From positions 9,863,001-9,927,000 of the forward strand of contig OX344765.1 in NCBI GenBank assembly GCA_947034895.1: a stretch of DNA of 64,000 nucleotides, in the 5' to 3' direction. Of this stretch, positions 1-12,359 are shown piece after piece. Origin of the DNA: Rhytidiadelphus loreus. Taxonomy: Eukaryota; Streptophyta; Bryopsida; Hypnales; Hylocomiaceae. The notes under the pieces were generated by a model, which had not been told where the DNA came from, ran no database searches, and saw nothing but the letters and a program-made list of their open reading frames with translations. Positions within the stretch are counted from its first letter, which is position 1. Each line of letters begins with the position of its first letter. Both the position numbers and the translations under genes were made by a program.

Positions 1-560
1 ATCCGTGGGAAAAGGGATTGTTGAGCAAGTTGAAAGTGTTGAATCTTGCATGTTGTAGTAAGTTTGAGTAGCTATTGGATTCAATTGGAGGCTTCCAAAA
101 TTTGGAAAACTTGAATCTTCAAGGAAGCGCAATCAAATGACTACTCTAATCTTTTGGGATTCCAGCAAGTTGAAACTATTGATTTTGCATGGTGTTGTAT
201 GCTAGGAGAACTACCGGATTCATCGGAAGTCCTTCCAAATTTGGAAAATTTGAATCTTGGAACAAGTGGATTCTAAGGTTTATTCCAATCTTTGGGAAAA
301 TTGATCAAGTTGAAAGTGTTGAATCTTGATAATTGTGGTAATCTCAAAAAGCTACCAGATTCATTTAGGGGCTTCCAAAATTTGGAAGACTTAGATCTTT
401 TAGAAAGTGCAATCGGATATTTGACTAAATCTTTTGCGATGTTGAGCAAGTTGAAAGTGTTGACACGAGTGTTGAATCTTGCCAATTGTGGTTGGGTCAA
501 GGATCTACCAAATTCATTTGGAGGCCTCTAGAATTTGAAAATTCAAGACCTTAGAGAATG
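1..560 (+). pseudogene. 3' LRR remnant of a TIR-NB-LRR gene (copy 1, cut by window start)
   Basis: This is the tail of a leucine-rich-repeat region. Translated segments contain LRR cores such as LIKLKVLNLDNCGNLKKLPDSF and GFQNLEDLDLLESAIG, the same repeat type as the main TIR-NB-LRR gene at 9.9-14.1 kb. The reading frame breaks repeatedly: stops and indels separate the piece around 1-290 from the piece around 292-531. It aligns by eye with 13510-14010, including the final SFGGL-stop, and the match continues through the 3' flank. It is therefore the 3' end of a tandem neighbour whose TIR and NB-ARC parts lie outside the window. No function is expected from this fragment. I cannot tell whether the upstream copy was intact. 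Confidence 0.8.
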
Positions 561-1859
561 TAGAATCCAATGTTTACCTCAATGTCACAATTTTTTTAAT
601 CTTGAGTATTTGGAAGTTTTGAAGTGAACTCGTAGGATGACCAAGTTCGTTTTGAGACCTCCAAAATTTGACTCACTTGGATCTCATTTGTAGTGGAATC
701 CAAAATCAATTGAACCCTTTGGAACATTTAGAAACTTGGTAGTTTGGGTTTTAATAAGGATTCTTTTGCACATCTAGAAAGTGTATTGTCTAGTGATGTT
801 GAAGTATGTTTGGAAGCTGACTTGACAATTCAGTGGAACAAGAGAGAGATATCTTGGTGGAACCAAACATAACTTTCACATGGTTTCCCATTGAATATTT
901 TCCTAATTGATTATTGATGAGGTAAGGGATTGTTGTACTTGGCCACCGATTATTTTGACTTACATCCAATTTCCAAGTGTCATTGATTTGTCTATAGTTG
1001 ACATTACATATTTGCATTCGTAGTGTGTTTTTATTTGCTTCTGAGGGGAATTTTCTCAACGTTCGTTTTCATATATAGTGCAAGACTGAAATCACAAGAC
1101 AAAAGTGTATTGCTACTCTTTCAAATGCTACGAGCACTTAGACTTGATTAGTCCTTTTTTAGAAGGGGTCCAAGCATGATACAAGTATCTAAAAAGAATG
1201 TTTCACTAAAACTTTCTCATATGAATGATGAAAAAATCATGAAATTTTTATTTTATTCCATCTTAACTAACATTGACAAAGAAAAATTAAACAATTTTGA
1301 ATTCAATTTCATTCCTTTGTTTTCAAATTTGGAATTGTCATAATGCTAGATTTGAAGCAAAAGGAACAACTCAAAATACCAATTTATAACAAATTAGTTT
1401 ATAAACATGAAGTTTAGTTAAAACAATGATTGAGTCATATCTATGTTTCATTTTGACTCTTAATTTGATGTAATACTATATTATTCTTATTTACAAGAAC
1501 TTTCAAAAATCACATATGTTTTATACAATCTAATTGGACTACGATTTCATAACATCTTCATCTTGAGACCATATGTTATACTTAAATACCAACTTAATGA
1601 AGTGTAGGACTACTTCTCCTAATAGAAAACCTCAAATTAGGAGTCCCTTCATTATTACAAAGTGACCACGTGCTCAATATGTCAAATTAGGAAAAAATTC
1701 AATTTTTGAATTGAACTATATAGAATTTGATTGTTGTGTACCAACATCCCGTCTCTAACAATAGGTAGTTTTAATAATTTTCCAATACTTTTTTCAGTTC
1801 CGTAAGGATTTTTTCTAAAATTTGAAGAGTCTGGAAAGGACTACTCATATTAGGCTTGA
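561..1859 (+). repeat. Segmental duplication: 3' flank of TIR-NB-LRR copy 1
   Basis: The segment matches 14010-16384 base for base over long stretches. The order is kept and no coding potential is seen. The other copy carries two extra blocks, 14294-14584 and 15440-16198, that are absent here; this copy therefore shows the empty sites, at 820/821 and near 1668-1674. The match stops exactly at 1859, where a MITE-like end begins. Confidence 0.85.
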
Positions 1860-2000
1860 GGGTAGATGCAAGAAACACTAAACGATTTAGGGAGCGTTCT
1901 GCCAAAACTGTGTTTTTTCTGGTCAGTACTAGTAGTACTTGTAGGACTACAAATCGGAGCAATCTCAGCCGTTGATCCGAAAATTCAATGGCCAACAATA
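1860..2000 (+). mobile_element. End of a GGGTAG-type MITE, partial
   Basis: It starts GGGTAGATGCAAGAAACACT directly after TTGA, closely matching both ends of the 759-bp element at 15440-16198, and continues with shared internal words (AAAACTG.GTTTTTT, GTACTAGTAGTACT). In the paralogous flank the uninterrupted TTGA is at about 16384. The far end could not be found, so the element is truncated or its other end lies in rearranged DNA. Confidence 0.55.
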
Positions 2001-2580
2001 CTTTTGAGTATTTAATAATACTGAAATAGAACTGTTTGAAAAAAATGACAGTTTGTCACAAAAAGTAGATAAAATTAAGTATAAATTAATAATAATTAGA
2101 AAATCATGAATAATAAAAAACTAAAAATTGGCCATTTGTAGAGACTTGATAGTGATTACATTTCACCAAAAACTAAAAGTTGAAACCATCATAAATGTTT
2201 GGAGCGCTATGGACAAGGGATCCCTATTTGCATGCATGTTGAAGACAAAGAATTGTGTTTTTTTGAATGACCTTTGGTGGGCACATGCCCTTCTATTGTG
2301 GCAATAGCCCACAACAATCCTAGATATACATCATCATTTTTGGATGCTCCACAGTACTAAAAAACCCTAAAATGCAAAGTGTGACAAATTAGGTAAATTA
2401 CAATTTAATTAAAGGATTCTTTTTCAAAATTTCTCAAAAATAAAGAATCTGAGGACTTCCAAGTTAGCCATCTCCTTTAAAAATTTCAAGTACATGGACT
2501 TCATTTCCCAAAAGATATGGTGAATGGCAACTCCGTCATTCCAATTGTGATGCAAAATAGTACCGGTGTTTCTTGCATTC
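2001..2580. other. AT-rich spacer, no gene seen
   Basis: No open frame with protein-like composition, no RNA gene and no clear repeat was recognised here. Confidence 0.5.
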
Positions 2581-2584
2581 GTAC

Positions 2585-2865
2585 ATGAAAGTTGTCTTAT
2601 TGTACATTGGTACCATTTTGATGTCTCCGGATATGATAAGGTTGTGAGTTTCTGAACGAATCTTGTAGTGCTAGAGTTAGATGTCAATCTTTTGTTGATT
2701 TTTCATTTTTGAATTACGTTTCTGATCTACTTAGCTTGTGTTTCCTTCATAGCGCTTTGCAAGAGTTTGTTTAGAAACTGTAGTTACAAATACAAAGATC
2801 TGTTTCTTTCGAACCTTAGTTCAGTCCGTCATCACATATACATTAATTGTATATGCAAGCAACAA
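2585..2865 (+). repeat. Unit R, short copy
   Basis: Matches parts of the longer unit R copies: the block with TCCGGATATGATAAGGTTGT and the block with TTGATTTTTCATTTTTGAAT both recur at about 5950-6050, 21500-21560/25680-25780 and 34395-34510. It is noncoding as far as I can see. It serves as the uninterrupted reference for the 21561-25671 and 25783-26365 insertions. Confidence 0.75.
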
Positions 2866-3259
2866 AATTGGAACAAAGTTGTTGGAGGCTACTTGCAACT
2901 TACTTCATATTATTGTAAGAAATATAGTCTCTATTGACTTGTGTAAATAATTCATTGTGATATACATATTTTGTATTTGTGACTAATAAATTATAAATGT
3001 CATTGAAAGGAATCACATTCCTTCTTATATATTCCCTCTCCAATATAATTGTTTCTTGTATATCTTTAAAATCATATGTATTTGTTATTAACTACATGAA
3101 ATCTTTTATTCAATTGTTAAATCATTTTAATATATGATTGCAATGTGTCAAATCCATTTAAAATGTATGGAAAACATGATTGTAGTTTGTAATTGAAGCT
3201 ATTTTGAACCTTAATCACCTCAATCACAAATAGCACACACAAATCTAAAAAATATGATT

Positions 3260-4019
3260 GTTAATCATTTGGAATATCACTTGCTTGAGTTATATTTCAT
3301 AATATATAGTGGCCCAAATATGACTACCTATAGTCATATAATGCTCATAGTTATGTACACCAAAATTTGACTATGCTTCCCAAAACATGATTGCAAATTA
3401 ATCATAAAATTACCAATGACATTCACGTGAACTACCATGCCAACCAAAAATATGACTCATGAGAGTCATATTCCAACATTAGCTAAAAATATGACTCACT
3501 GCAGTCATATTCTACATCAACAAAAAATATGACTCACTGCAGTCATATTCTACATCAACAAAACATATCACTCACCGTAGTCATATTCCCACATCAACAA
3601 AAAATATGACTCACCTCAATCATATTCCATGTCATCAAAAAATATGACTCAATGCAGTCATAATCCACAGTAACAAAAAATATGATTCACCTCAGTCATA
3701 TTCTACGTCATCAAAAAATATAACTCAACGTAGTCATATTCCACGTAGGATTTTTTCATTTATCCAGGCAACTCAAGAAAAAGTCAAGAATAGTCAAAAT
3801 ATACGCCTTGTTGGCATACTATGGCTAATTATGGCTATTTATACCCCTCAACTTATATGACTGGCAGTATGACTAATGTTTGAAGCGACTGCTTCTAAAC
3901 AATTGCAGTCACTCATATTCCGAGTCATCTAAAGTGATTTTTGCATGAGTCATATTTTTTGATTTTACGACTCACTGCAGTCATATTTTGCAGTCATAAA
4001 ACACTGCTTTTGATGTAGT
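3260..4019. mobile_element. CACTA-type element end with palindromic subterminal repeats
   Basis: The right boundary reads TTTTGATGTAGTG, the reverse complement of a CACTAC... terminus typical of CACTA/En-Spm elements. From about 3430 to 3760 there are seven or more imperfect copies of a roughly 36-bp unit built on AATATGACTCA..GCAGTCATATT, and looser copies extend to both sides (3300, 3900-4010). Such subterminal arrays are the usual binding sites of the TNPA-type protein. No matching left CACTAC terminus was found upstream, so this is a truncated end or a degraded non-autonomous element. It belongs to a different family from the 37855-52281 element because the bases after CACTAC differ. Confidence 0.6.
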
Positions 4020-4414
4020 GAATTGGGCCCGAAATTAGGTGATGAAATTGGGATGGTCTACTAATGGAATTGGGAACCAAACGGTAATGGGCTAGTTTAC
4101 CTTAACTAATTTTGTTATCTCCTTTGCTTAACCCTCAAAGGACAAAGGGGTGACTTTGGAAATCATCCCTTTTCATTACCGTGTGAATCATGGGCTTTAG
4201 AAATAGCAAAAGCACTAATTGGAAGTCAACCTACTACAGAAGACCTCCCCTTTTCACAACAAAATTCCAAGGATGAATAGTTGCCCTTTTGTCTTATTGC
4301 AAAGATTCCTTGTCATCCATCGGACGCCAAACGTTTGCCTCAACGTTTAAGGATTAAAGGTTTCCACCAATTTTTTTTGTTTTTTTTCATTTTTTATGAA
4401 GTGCCAAAGTGGCG

Positions 4415-7400
4415 CTATGAAATGTTATGGTAGTGCTCTAAATTTCAGCATTCATCGACATATTTGTACATATCACATGTCCCTAATTCTATTTTCATCC
4501 ACAATCTTGCAATTTCATCCGAAATGTTTTTTTTGTTTGAAGTTTCTTGACAAAAAACTTCATGTTTTTTTGCAATTCTTTAGCCCAATTATTTTTTTGG
4601 GTGCAATTTGGCAATAGAAAGTCAAAAAGAAAAGGTCTTCAATCCCACTTTCGAAAAGCAAAGACAAGTTTGTAAGGTAGGACACTCAACTGTAGGAGGG
4701 GCAATTACAATCGCCTAGTAGAATTGTCATGAATAGTGTACATAGTATCAAAAACGGATCATAGTTCCTTCAATGCACCTTTTGCTTTTCTATTGTGTTC
4801 TTAAATGGCTTTGAGTATAATATACATTCATGATGTATGGCTAAAATAAATGAAAGCATCCCGTGATTGATTCTCAGAGAGTCAAAATTATAGAAACTTC
4901 CTTCGTTTGAAGAGCTCCATTCAAAGACTCAATTTGATTAAGATTGGTCCAGTCTATGACCACCAATAGCTACCTACGCACCTTTCACTTTGAAAATTCA
5001 TAGTTAATTCATTTGAAGTCAGGAAATTTTGATTTAAATTGTCAATGAATTGTTTATCTTTTCTCTTTCTACCCAAAATATTTGAAAAATGTTTGTAGGA
5101 AATCAGTAGAGTATGAGGTCCATTATCCCTTACATGGTCGGTTTAAGAGCCTCCAACCTTACTTTTATTTGTTCGCTGGCAGTCGGCATCTTCTTCTTCC
5201 TTGGATTAAGAAGCTCGGCTGTTGGAGGAAGGACGAGGACACAACGCCAGCCCAAGAAGCGTTTCGAGTTAGGCCGACAGAAGAGCTCGGGGCTGCTCGC
5301 CCTTAGTTGCTTGGGGGGTGACAGAGTTTCAGGCAGTCTCGATTTTCTGGCGGTAGGTCGTTGTCGCCTTAGTTTGCACGGCACGGGAGAGATTGTCGTC
5401 CTGAGGAGAGCTTTCGAGGGTCGAGGCTTCTGGAGGCTGAGCTTGAGGAAGGTGGTAGCCGCGCGGAGCCGATCCAACGCACAGCGTCTGAAGCTTCTGT
5501 GCGTGGGACTTTTGTGTGCAAGATGTCTTATGCCCTGTTTCGCCATCCTTGGGCGTTCAGTTCTTCGCCACTTCACCATGATGTGAGTTCCTCGTGCTTT
5601 GCTTAGAGTTTTTGTCCAGTCCGAGTTCCAATCATATGCAGCTCCGAGCTTAGCCCCGTGCGGAAGGGTTTGTACTGCAGTAGGGTTTTTATCAACCTTT
5701 TCGTCGGTATGAGCGTGTTCGGTATGCAGAGATCTTGCGTTTCTTACTGGGACTCGAAGGTCGCGCTCATTAGTTCTTGCTCTTACTTTATTGCGACGGA
5801 TTCACGGATATGTTGGATGTTTCCTGTTCGACGTGTAGGGTATAAACTAGTGCAGTTCGATCTGGAGTCTATGATTGTGTATCTGCTCCTTAATCGTTGC
5901 TGATTGTTAACCCGAATCGAAGTACTACTGTACATTTGTGTCATTTTAATGTCCACGGATATGATCAGGTTGTGAGGCTCTGAACGACTCTTGTAGCGGC
6001 AGGATTATCGATGAACGGAACCTCTTGTTGATTTTTCATTTTTGAATTGCTTTTCTGATTTGCTTAGACTGTGTGTTTCCTTAATTACATTTTTGGAGAA
6101 GTCTGCTTTGAAACTGTAGTGACACACAGAAAGATTCGTTTTCTGGCAACCCCTGGTTCAGCTCTCCATCCCTTGCCATGCTGTGCTAGTCGTTTTGCTT
6201 GTCAAGTTGGACGCCTGATTGGGAGGTGTGACTTTGTGCAGCATCCACGAGCATCTGATTTGATTGAACAGATTTGCCGAAATGCCTGTGACTTGTTTGC
6301 TCTTATCTAGCTTTGCATTCCATTTCGTATGTACTGCCTCTGAATTGAGAAATCGGTTTCCAGTGTGCATGTACAAGCATGCAGATGTAGAGGGAATGAT
6401 GTGTGGAATGTCCTTTAGCTGGCAACTCTTGCGCCACTGCTTCTGGCGAAAAGATCAACAGTTTCATGAATGTTCCTTTTTCGGGATGCGCTCCGTTATG
6501 GGACCTTCTTGGTTGACCATTATGGAAACGGTTTAGATCATGTCAGCACTGTTTCCAAGGCGTGATCAAACCACCAATATAGGCTTGCCAACACCTATTC
6601 TCAGCCTTTGTTCTGTGAGTCCCCGCCGTGCTCCTGTTCTGAGCACTCATGCATGAAGATTTCGGATTTGAATGAAATCCTGGCGTCTGCTGTAGCTCAT
6701 TTCGGTACCGCCGCTTTTGATTGTGGCTTGATCGGTGGTTCCATGTTCTAGGTAAGCTTTGTACTGTTGGCCGCGGATATTATGATCTTGATGCCATGTA
6801 GTGCTTTTGAACTGCTAGCTGAAAGTCGATGTATTCCTGATTAGTAGTTTGTTCAAAGACGAGTCTGGTTGAATTGTGAAGCATTTACTGTGCTTCGTCA
6901 CTTCGTTTTTGGGTTTGGCAATATCATTTATTCGTGTGTTTTTAATTTCCAGTGCACTTCTCTTCACTTTGAAAAATAGCTGAATCAATCGATTCATTCC
7001 ACTGTTGAAAGTACAGCATCGAAGATGTCGTGCGGTGTAAATTATATTATAGCAGACGTGATGATGCAGAGGTTAGTTTCCCGAGATTCCAGAAATTTAG
7101 CTGGTGAAGTCGATGACAGGACTAGTATAATTCTATGCTCCACGCAAGAATGCAGTTCTGAAGTTCTGGTCAATGGTTCTTTGCAGATGTAGAGTTCAAG
7201 CTTGTTCCAAGACAATCCAGGAGCAGTCCCCATACTCGATAAACTTGGATGCATGCTTCTCCAGTCAAGGCTGTCGATGTACATGTCAAGGAGCTGTCGT
7301 TGGGAATATTGCGAAAGACTGTTTCGGTATGTTTTTAAACCTGACAGTTTGAGTTCCATGTTTTCTCCTCCTTTCGAATGCATGCTTCTCTGGAATCATT
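4415..7400 (+). repeat. Unit R, copy A (upstream of the TIR-NB-LRR gene)
   Basis: A long noncoding segment shared with 20635-27720 and 33990-35960. The 4420-4640 part matches 20640-20830. The 5590-6800 part matches 21190-21560 plus 25675-26760, and also 34020-35340. A GC-rich block at 5130-5590 is open on both strands (157 and 149 codons), but its base composition, not selection, probably explains that. In two cases (here and copy C) the unit lies 5' of a TIR-NB-LRR N-terminus in the same orientation, so it may be a duplicated promoter and leader. That role is inference. Confidence 0.65.
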
Positions 7401-9900
7401 GCCACTGGATGATCTTCTGATAATTTGGGTGAGCCATGTAGTTCGGCGCATTTAAGTTTTTTGCAACACCTATAAGCAATTAGGGGTTAAGTGGTATTTG
7501 AATGCAGATGCTGGAGCTGTTCTATTTTGGTTCTTTTATTTGATCCAGAACGTCCCACGTAAACCTAATTTGATCAGTGCTACAGAGCCAGTTCAAATTG
7601 TTTAGGATGATAGATACCTTTTTTGAACATTTGCATTATTAGAATTCAATATCCAATGATTATTTATTACTTGCCGACAGAAATTATCATTTTGTCGAAG
7701 TGTCCCTATGATTTTTTGTATTTGATAGTGTTTCATGGTTTTCAGCAGCCTTTGGTAGGAGGCCACCCCTGAAGACAAAGGTGCAGCCGCCTTAGAAGAA
7801 GTGCAAGCCAAACAGGCCTGGTACATTCTGACTTTGAAACGTTCTATAAAGCATGGAATCAGCAAGTATATTTGTGGACTTGCAGATTAGGGATTTCCAT
7901 GGCTTGGTTTGTCCAACAATTGTGTTTGCTTGATTTGTATCATTTGGGGGTTACGGAGGGTCGTTACCCGAGAAGAATTTGTTTGTAACTTGTTTATGCA
8001 CGGATAGTAGATTTTGTTTTTATCAACAACTCCCTTTCCTTTTTCTGGATGTGTTAGGTTGAACATGAATCCATAACTATGTCTTTAGTCATGATCTCAT
8101 TTTAGAACCATGCTTTTTGTCTTCCTTTAGATAACTGATTATGCTAGTAGCCAAATATGGAGTTGATTTTTTGAAGTCACTTTTGATTAATCACCTCCAT
8201 GTTATAATGGGCTATTAGTTCTTGTGTTCATATTAACTTTAAACATGCATGCTATGCTTCAGGTTGTATGATATTAACTGAACAGGAAAGTTATTCCCAG
8301 AATAGTTATCCCTAGAGTATTTTTCTGAGAGCATCTTTGAAAGTGTGCTCTTTAGTGAGCTGATATATTGTAGTTTGTCTTCAGCTTGACCTTGTTGTGA
8401 AAAGGTAATTGCCATTAGGTCAGTTGTAATTGAATATTTTTATGAGAATGCCACATGAACGAATACTTGGACGTCCGTTCCTGCAACTCTAATTCACAAT
8501 AGCGATGGCTAAAATAGTGACATCATAATAGCTTATCTTCAACTTGAAGAGAAGTTCAACCCAATGGATGATAGTTCTTATCGATCCAAAGATAATCATC
8601 TAATACATAGGGATATTGACTTGAAGCTGATTTATATGGATTGAACAATATGTGTCTTGGTGTAGTTTGTATGGATCCTTGACATGATTAAAATTATCTT
8701 CAAGTTGAAGATAGTCCTCTTCATTAGAAATTGATCTTCTAGAATTGAATTAAAATCATATTGGAAGTTGGAACTTTTCTCAACTTGTTTGTGACTTGTT
8801 CATAATTCTCATCTTGTTTGTGACTTGTTCATAATTCTCATCAAGGAATAAAATAAAATAAAATCTAATGAATCCAATGACATCAATTGATCTTTGAATT
8901 AATGATACCTTTCTAAGGCATAATATATTTACAACACCTATTTTAATGTCCTTATAAATTAAAGTGGGGGTAGTGATGCCATTTACTTCAACTAATAATG
9001 AGAATGATCTTGAAATCTATAACATTGAATATGGAGGCCTAATCCATTATACAATTGGTATTATCCTTGACTTGAGGATATATTGAAGATAGCTTAAAGA
9101 AGATCCTAGAATGAATTTTGACGAGCAAGATGAGGTACCAATGTAAATGATCTCTAGAATATTATTCTAAAGTCAATAATATTTCTAAGATAAATTTATG
9201 AAAGGTAAAAATAATTCAAGAAGTAGATAAATAAAGAGGATTGAATGAATTGAGTAAATTTCAAGATTTCCAAGGCAAGTAATGTCTTTAAAACTACATA
9301 TTTATCCTCGACTTGAAGATAAGTATAGATTAAAAATCATGTTTCTTGTACAATGAAAGAGAAATCTCTCTAATACTTGTCTTCAAATGTCAAGGAATCC
9401 TATTGTGATGGTTAAAATGTAGTATTAGGACCTACAAATGATGACTTTTGTTGATAGAAAATAGAAATTATATTAAAGTAAAAAATTTAGTGATTCATTT
9501 TAGAAAGATCACCTATCTCACTAGAGATGTAAACATCTTTGTCTTTATTCTTGAGTCAAGAATATCACAGATTCCATTGATTCAAAATAGTTTTGGGACC
9601 TAATATTTTTCTTCGCTTTCTTGCTCATATATCTTTGCTTTTTGTATTTGAATAAGTGATTTGTTTTTTACTTTGATTAATTTGTGTTGTAGTGTTGAAG
9701 AGACACTATATTGTAGATTGTGTCGTCTTCAGGGTTCGGACCATGATAGAAGTGGTCGATTATCATTTTGACTTCCATTGTAGTTTCTCTGAATGTAGTG
9801 CATCTCTATCATGGAACTTGACAATCACATAGTAGTTTGAAATGTAGACTCCTTTTTCGTTTCATGTAATTACTGGTGTGTATTCTAATTTTGTGATGCA
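7401..9900. other. AT-rich spacer 5' of the TIR-NB-LRR gene
   Basis: No gene recognised. It contains a perfect 29-bp tandem duplication at 8784-8841 and, between 8530 and 9560, several imperfect palindromes of the form ATCTTCAACTTGAAGA or ATCCTCGACTTGAAGATA. Confidence 0.5.
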
Positions 9901-10135
9901 AGTATAACAAGCAATATGGAGAGTGACGATATGGACAATGACACAAGGCCTGCCAAGAGATTGTGTGCAATGGAAGGTATGGTTGGTTTATACTTGGTCT
10001 CTCTATCACTGTGTTCTTTTCTTATTGAAATACAATCGTTCACAGCTTTAAATGTTCAACTTTTTATGCAGTGGTCAACATTATTTGATGCTATTTGGAT
10101 GTGGTGATTTCTGAAGAAGATTGATCACTCATTGT

Positions 10136-10586
10136 GGTGCAACTGAATTTGGGAACTATGATGTTTTCATAAGTCATAGAGGCCCCGATATCAAGACAGG
10201 TTTTGTGAGCTTCTTATATGATGCTTTGAAAAGAGCTAGGTTGCATGCCTTTTGGGATTGCAAATCCATTGGTAAAGGCCAAGATTCTTGGAAATGCATT
10301 GCCCACGCAATCCAAACAACATCCCTAGTTGTCGTCATCTTTTTGAAGAGTTTTGCAGAATCAGAGTGGTGTTTGAGAGAATTACATGCAATGTTGGATT
10401 GTCCTTCAATGAAGGTGCTACCCATCTTCTACAATGTTAAGCCTTCAGAATTGTATTCTTCCAAAGAACGTCATATAATTGGGGGATTTGCAGAGTTCGA
10501 AGAGAAGCATGATAAGACCTTGATTGAAGTGTGGAAGTCCAATTTGAAACGAGCCTCCACTATCAATGGTTGGGAGCATAGAGTGG
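10136..10586 (+). other. TIR domain exon of the TNL gene
   Basis: Residues DVFISHRGPD (βA box), the AI..TSLVVVIF segment, ES.WCLREL and LPIFYNVKPSE follow the order of plant TIR domains. The usual F.D acidic pair appears as FWDCKSIGKGQ. The best donor that keeps phase with the NB-ARC exon is after 10586 (GG|GTGACC); a second GT at 10597 would shift the frame. A related fragment lies at 36600-36790. Confidence 0.85.
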
Positions 10587-12359
10587 GTGACCAAAGGTAA
10601 ATATGTAGCTATGCCTATATGTTTTGAAGTGTTTGTGGTTGACATTTGATTTGACATTGTATTTGAGGGTAATGAAATTTTGATGATTTTGTTTGCAACT
10701 TGGAAGTGGAATTGGTACAAGAAGTGGTTAAAAAGATTTGTGAATTGGCGACTCAGCATATTCCCTTGGTCGTGGGTGATTATATTGTGGGCATGAAGCA
10801 AGTTGCTAAGAACCTCATTCAAACGCTTGATGAAAAAAAAATGTTGATGTTGGGATTGTGGGGAACGGGTGGAATTGGGAAGTCTACTTTGGCTCGAGAG
10901 TTATACAACCAATTGGGGAGAAGATTTGATGCCAGTTGTTATGTAGGAGATGTAGTTGAGAAGGTGAACCAAGATAGTGTGACAAGTGTCCAAGATCATA
11001 TTTTGAAGGCCTTGTGTGACAATGAGTCAATGCCAAATACTATAGACAAATCGCAAAGGAAGGGTATTCTTGAGGAAAGGTTATCAAAGAAAAGAATTCT
11101 TGTGGTTTTGGATGATGTTCGTGACGATGATCAAATAGGTTTTTTGATGTCATGCAAAATGTTGAAGGAAGGTAGTATGTGCATTGTCACTTCTTGAGAT
11201 CGTCGTGTATTTGAAAAGTCAACTTCATTTCACCTTGATGATATGGTTTACACTGATAAGGTTCCAACCTTGACCCAACAAGACTCTCGAAGCGTCTTTG
11301 CATGTTATGCATTTGGAGGTGATAGGAAAGTACCTCAAGAATTTGGAGGTCTTGTTGGAGATGTTAGTAGGGCATGTGGTGGTGTTCCCTTGGTATTGAC
11401 GGTTATTGGATCTCGTTTGAAAGGTGAGGAAGATGTGGAGATTTGGCACAACATTTTGAAGAATTTGAAACATGGTACTATAATGGATGAGGACAAGATA
11501 TTTAAATGTTTGCAGATCAGCTATGATGCTCTTACCCAACAATATCAAGAGATGTTTTTGGACATTGCATGTGCATTATTGGGAGAATCTATGGAGTTTT
11601 CTAAATTAGTTTGGAACTCCTAAGGTTGGTTAGCACCACTAGGTGTTTGAACCCTTGTTGAGATGGGCTTAATTAGAGTGGATGAAAAAGGTGACTTTTA
11701 CATGCACGACCACTTGCGAGACATGGGTCGAGCAATTGCCAAACAAGAAAAATCAAATATGGACAAACGCTTATGGAAATCTGAATGCTTGGCATTGTTG
11801 AACAAGAATGAGGTATGCTTGGGAACCATTGAACTTGAGATTGTTTAATCATTCGAATAGAGTTTTAGTATGTAGTTTTATTGTGGCCAATTACAACAAG
11901 GACTTAAATAGCATATAGAATTAGTGTTCACTTAATTTGATTGTTTGAGGATCCCAAAATAGCTATGTATTCAACCTTCTTCTAGTTTTAGTAATAAAAA
12001 TAAAAGCATGTATAATCTGTTTTAATTTACATTTGCCTAGTTTGATCCAAGAAACATATGTTTATTGAAGCTTTTTAGTTTATTCGACTCCTTTGAATTT
12101 GTCTTTGTAGCCACTACCAAAATCTCTTGAAACTTTGATCCTTCCGTGGGGGAATAGAATTTGAGATGACCTTTCTCTCTTAAAAACCTTGCGTCTATTG
12201 AAATGCAATGATTGTTTATTTCCAATGTCATCACTTCCCAAAAATTTGCGTTGGTTTTCTTACATCAACACCAAGCATGCACGATTGGTCCCTTTTCCAG
12301 AGGCACCTCAAAACAATGAATTGGTGATATTGTTGTGGATTGATTATTTGATGGAGAGT

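Noticed and set aside
3430..3760. Regular repeats of about 36 bp that could suggest a CRISPR-like array
   Set aside because: Units are palindromic and continuous, without unique spacers, in plant nuclear-type DNA, and they run into a CACTA-type terminus.
5113..5586. Long overlapping open frames on both strands (157 and 149 codons)
   Set aside because: Both strands are open because the block is GC-rich; neither product shows a family motif, and the paralogous copies do not keep the frame.
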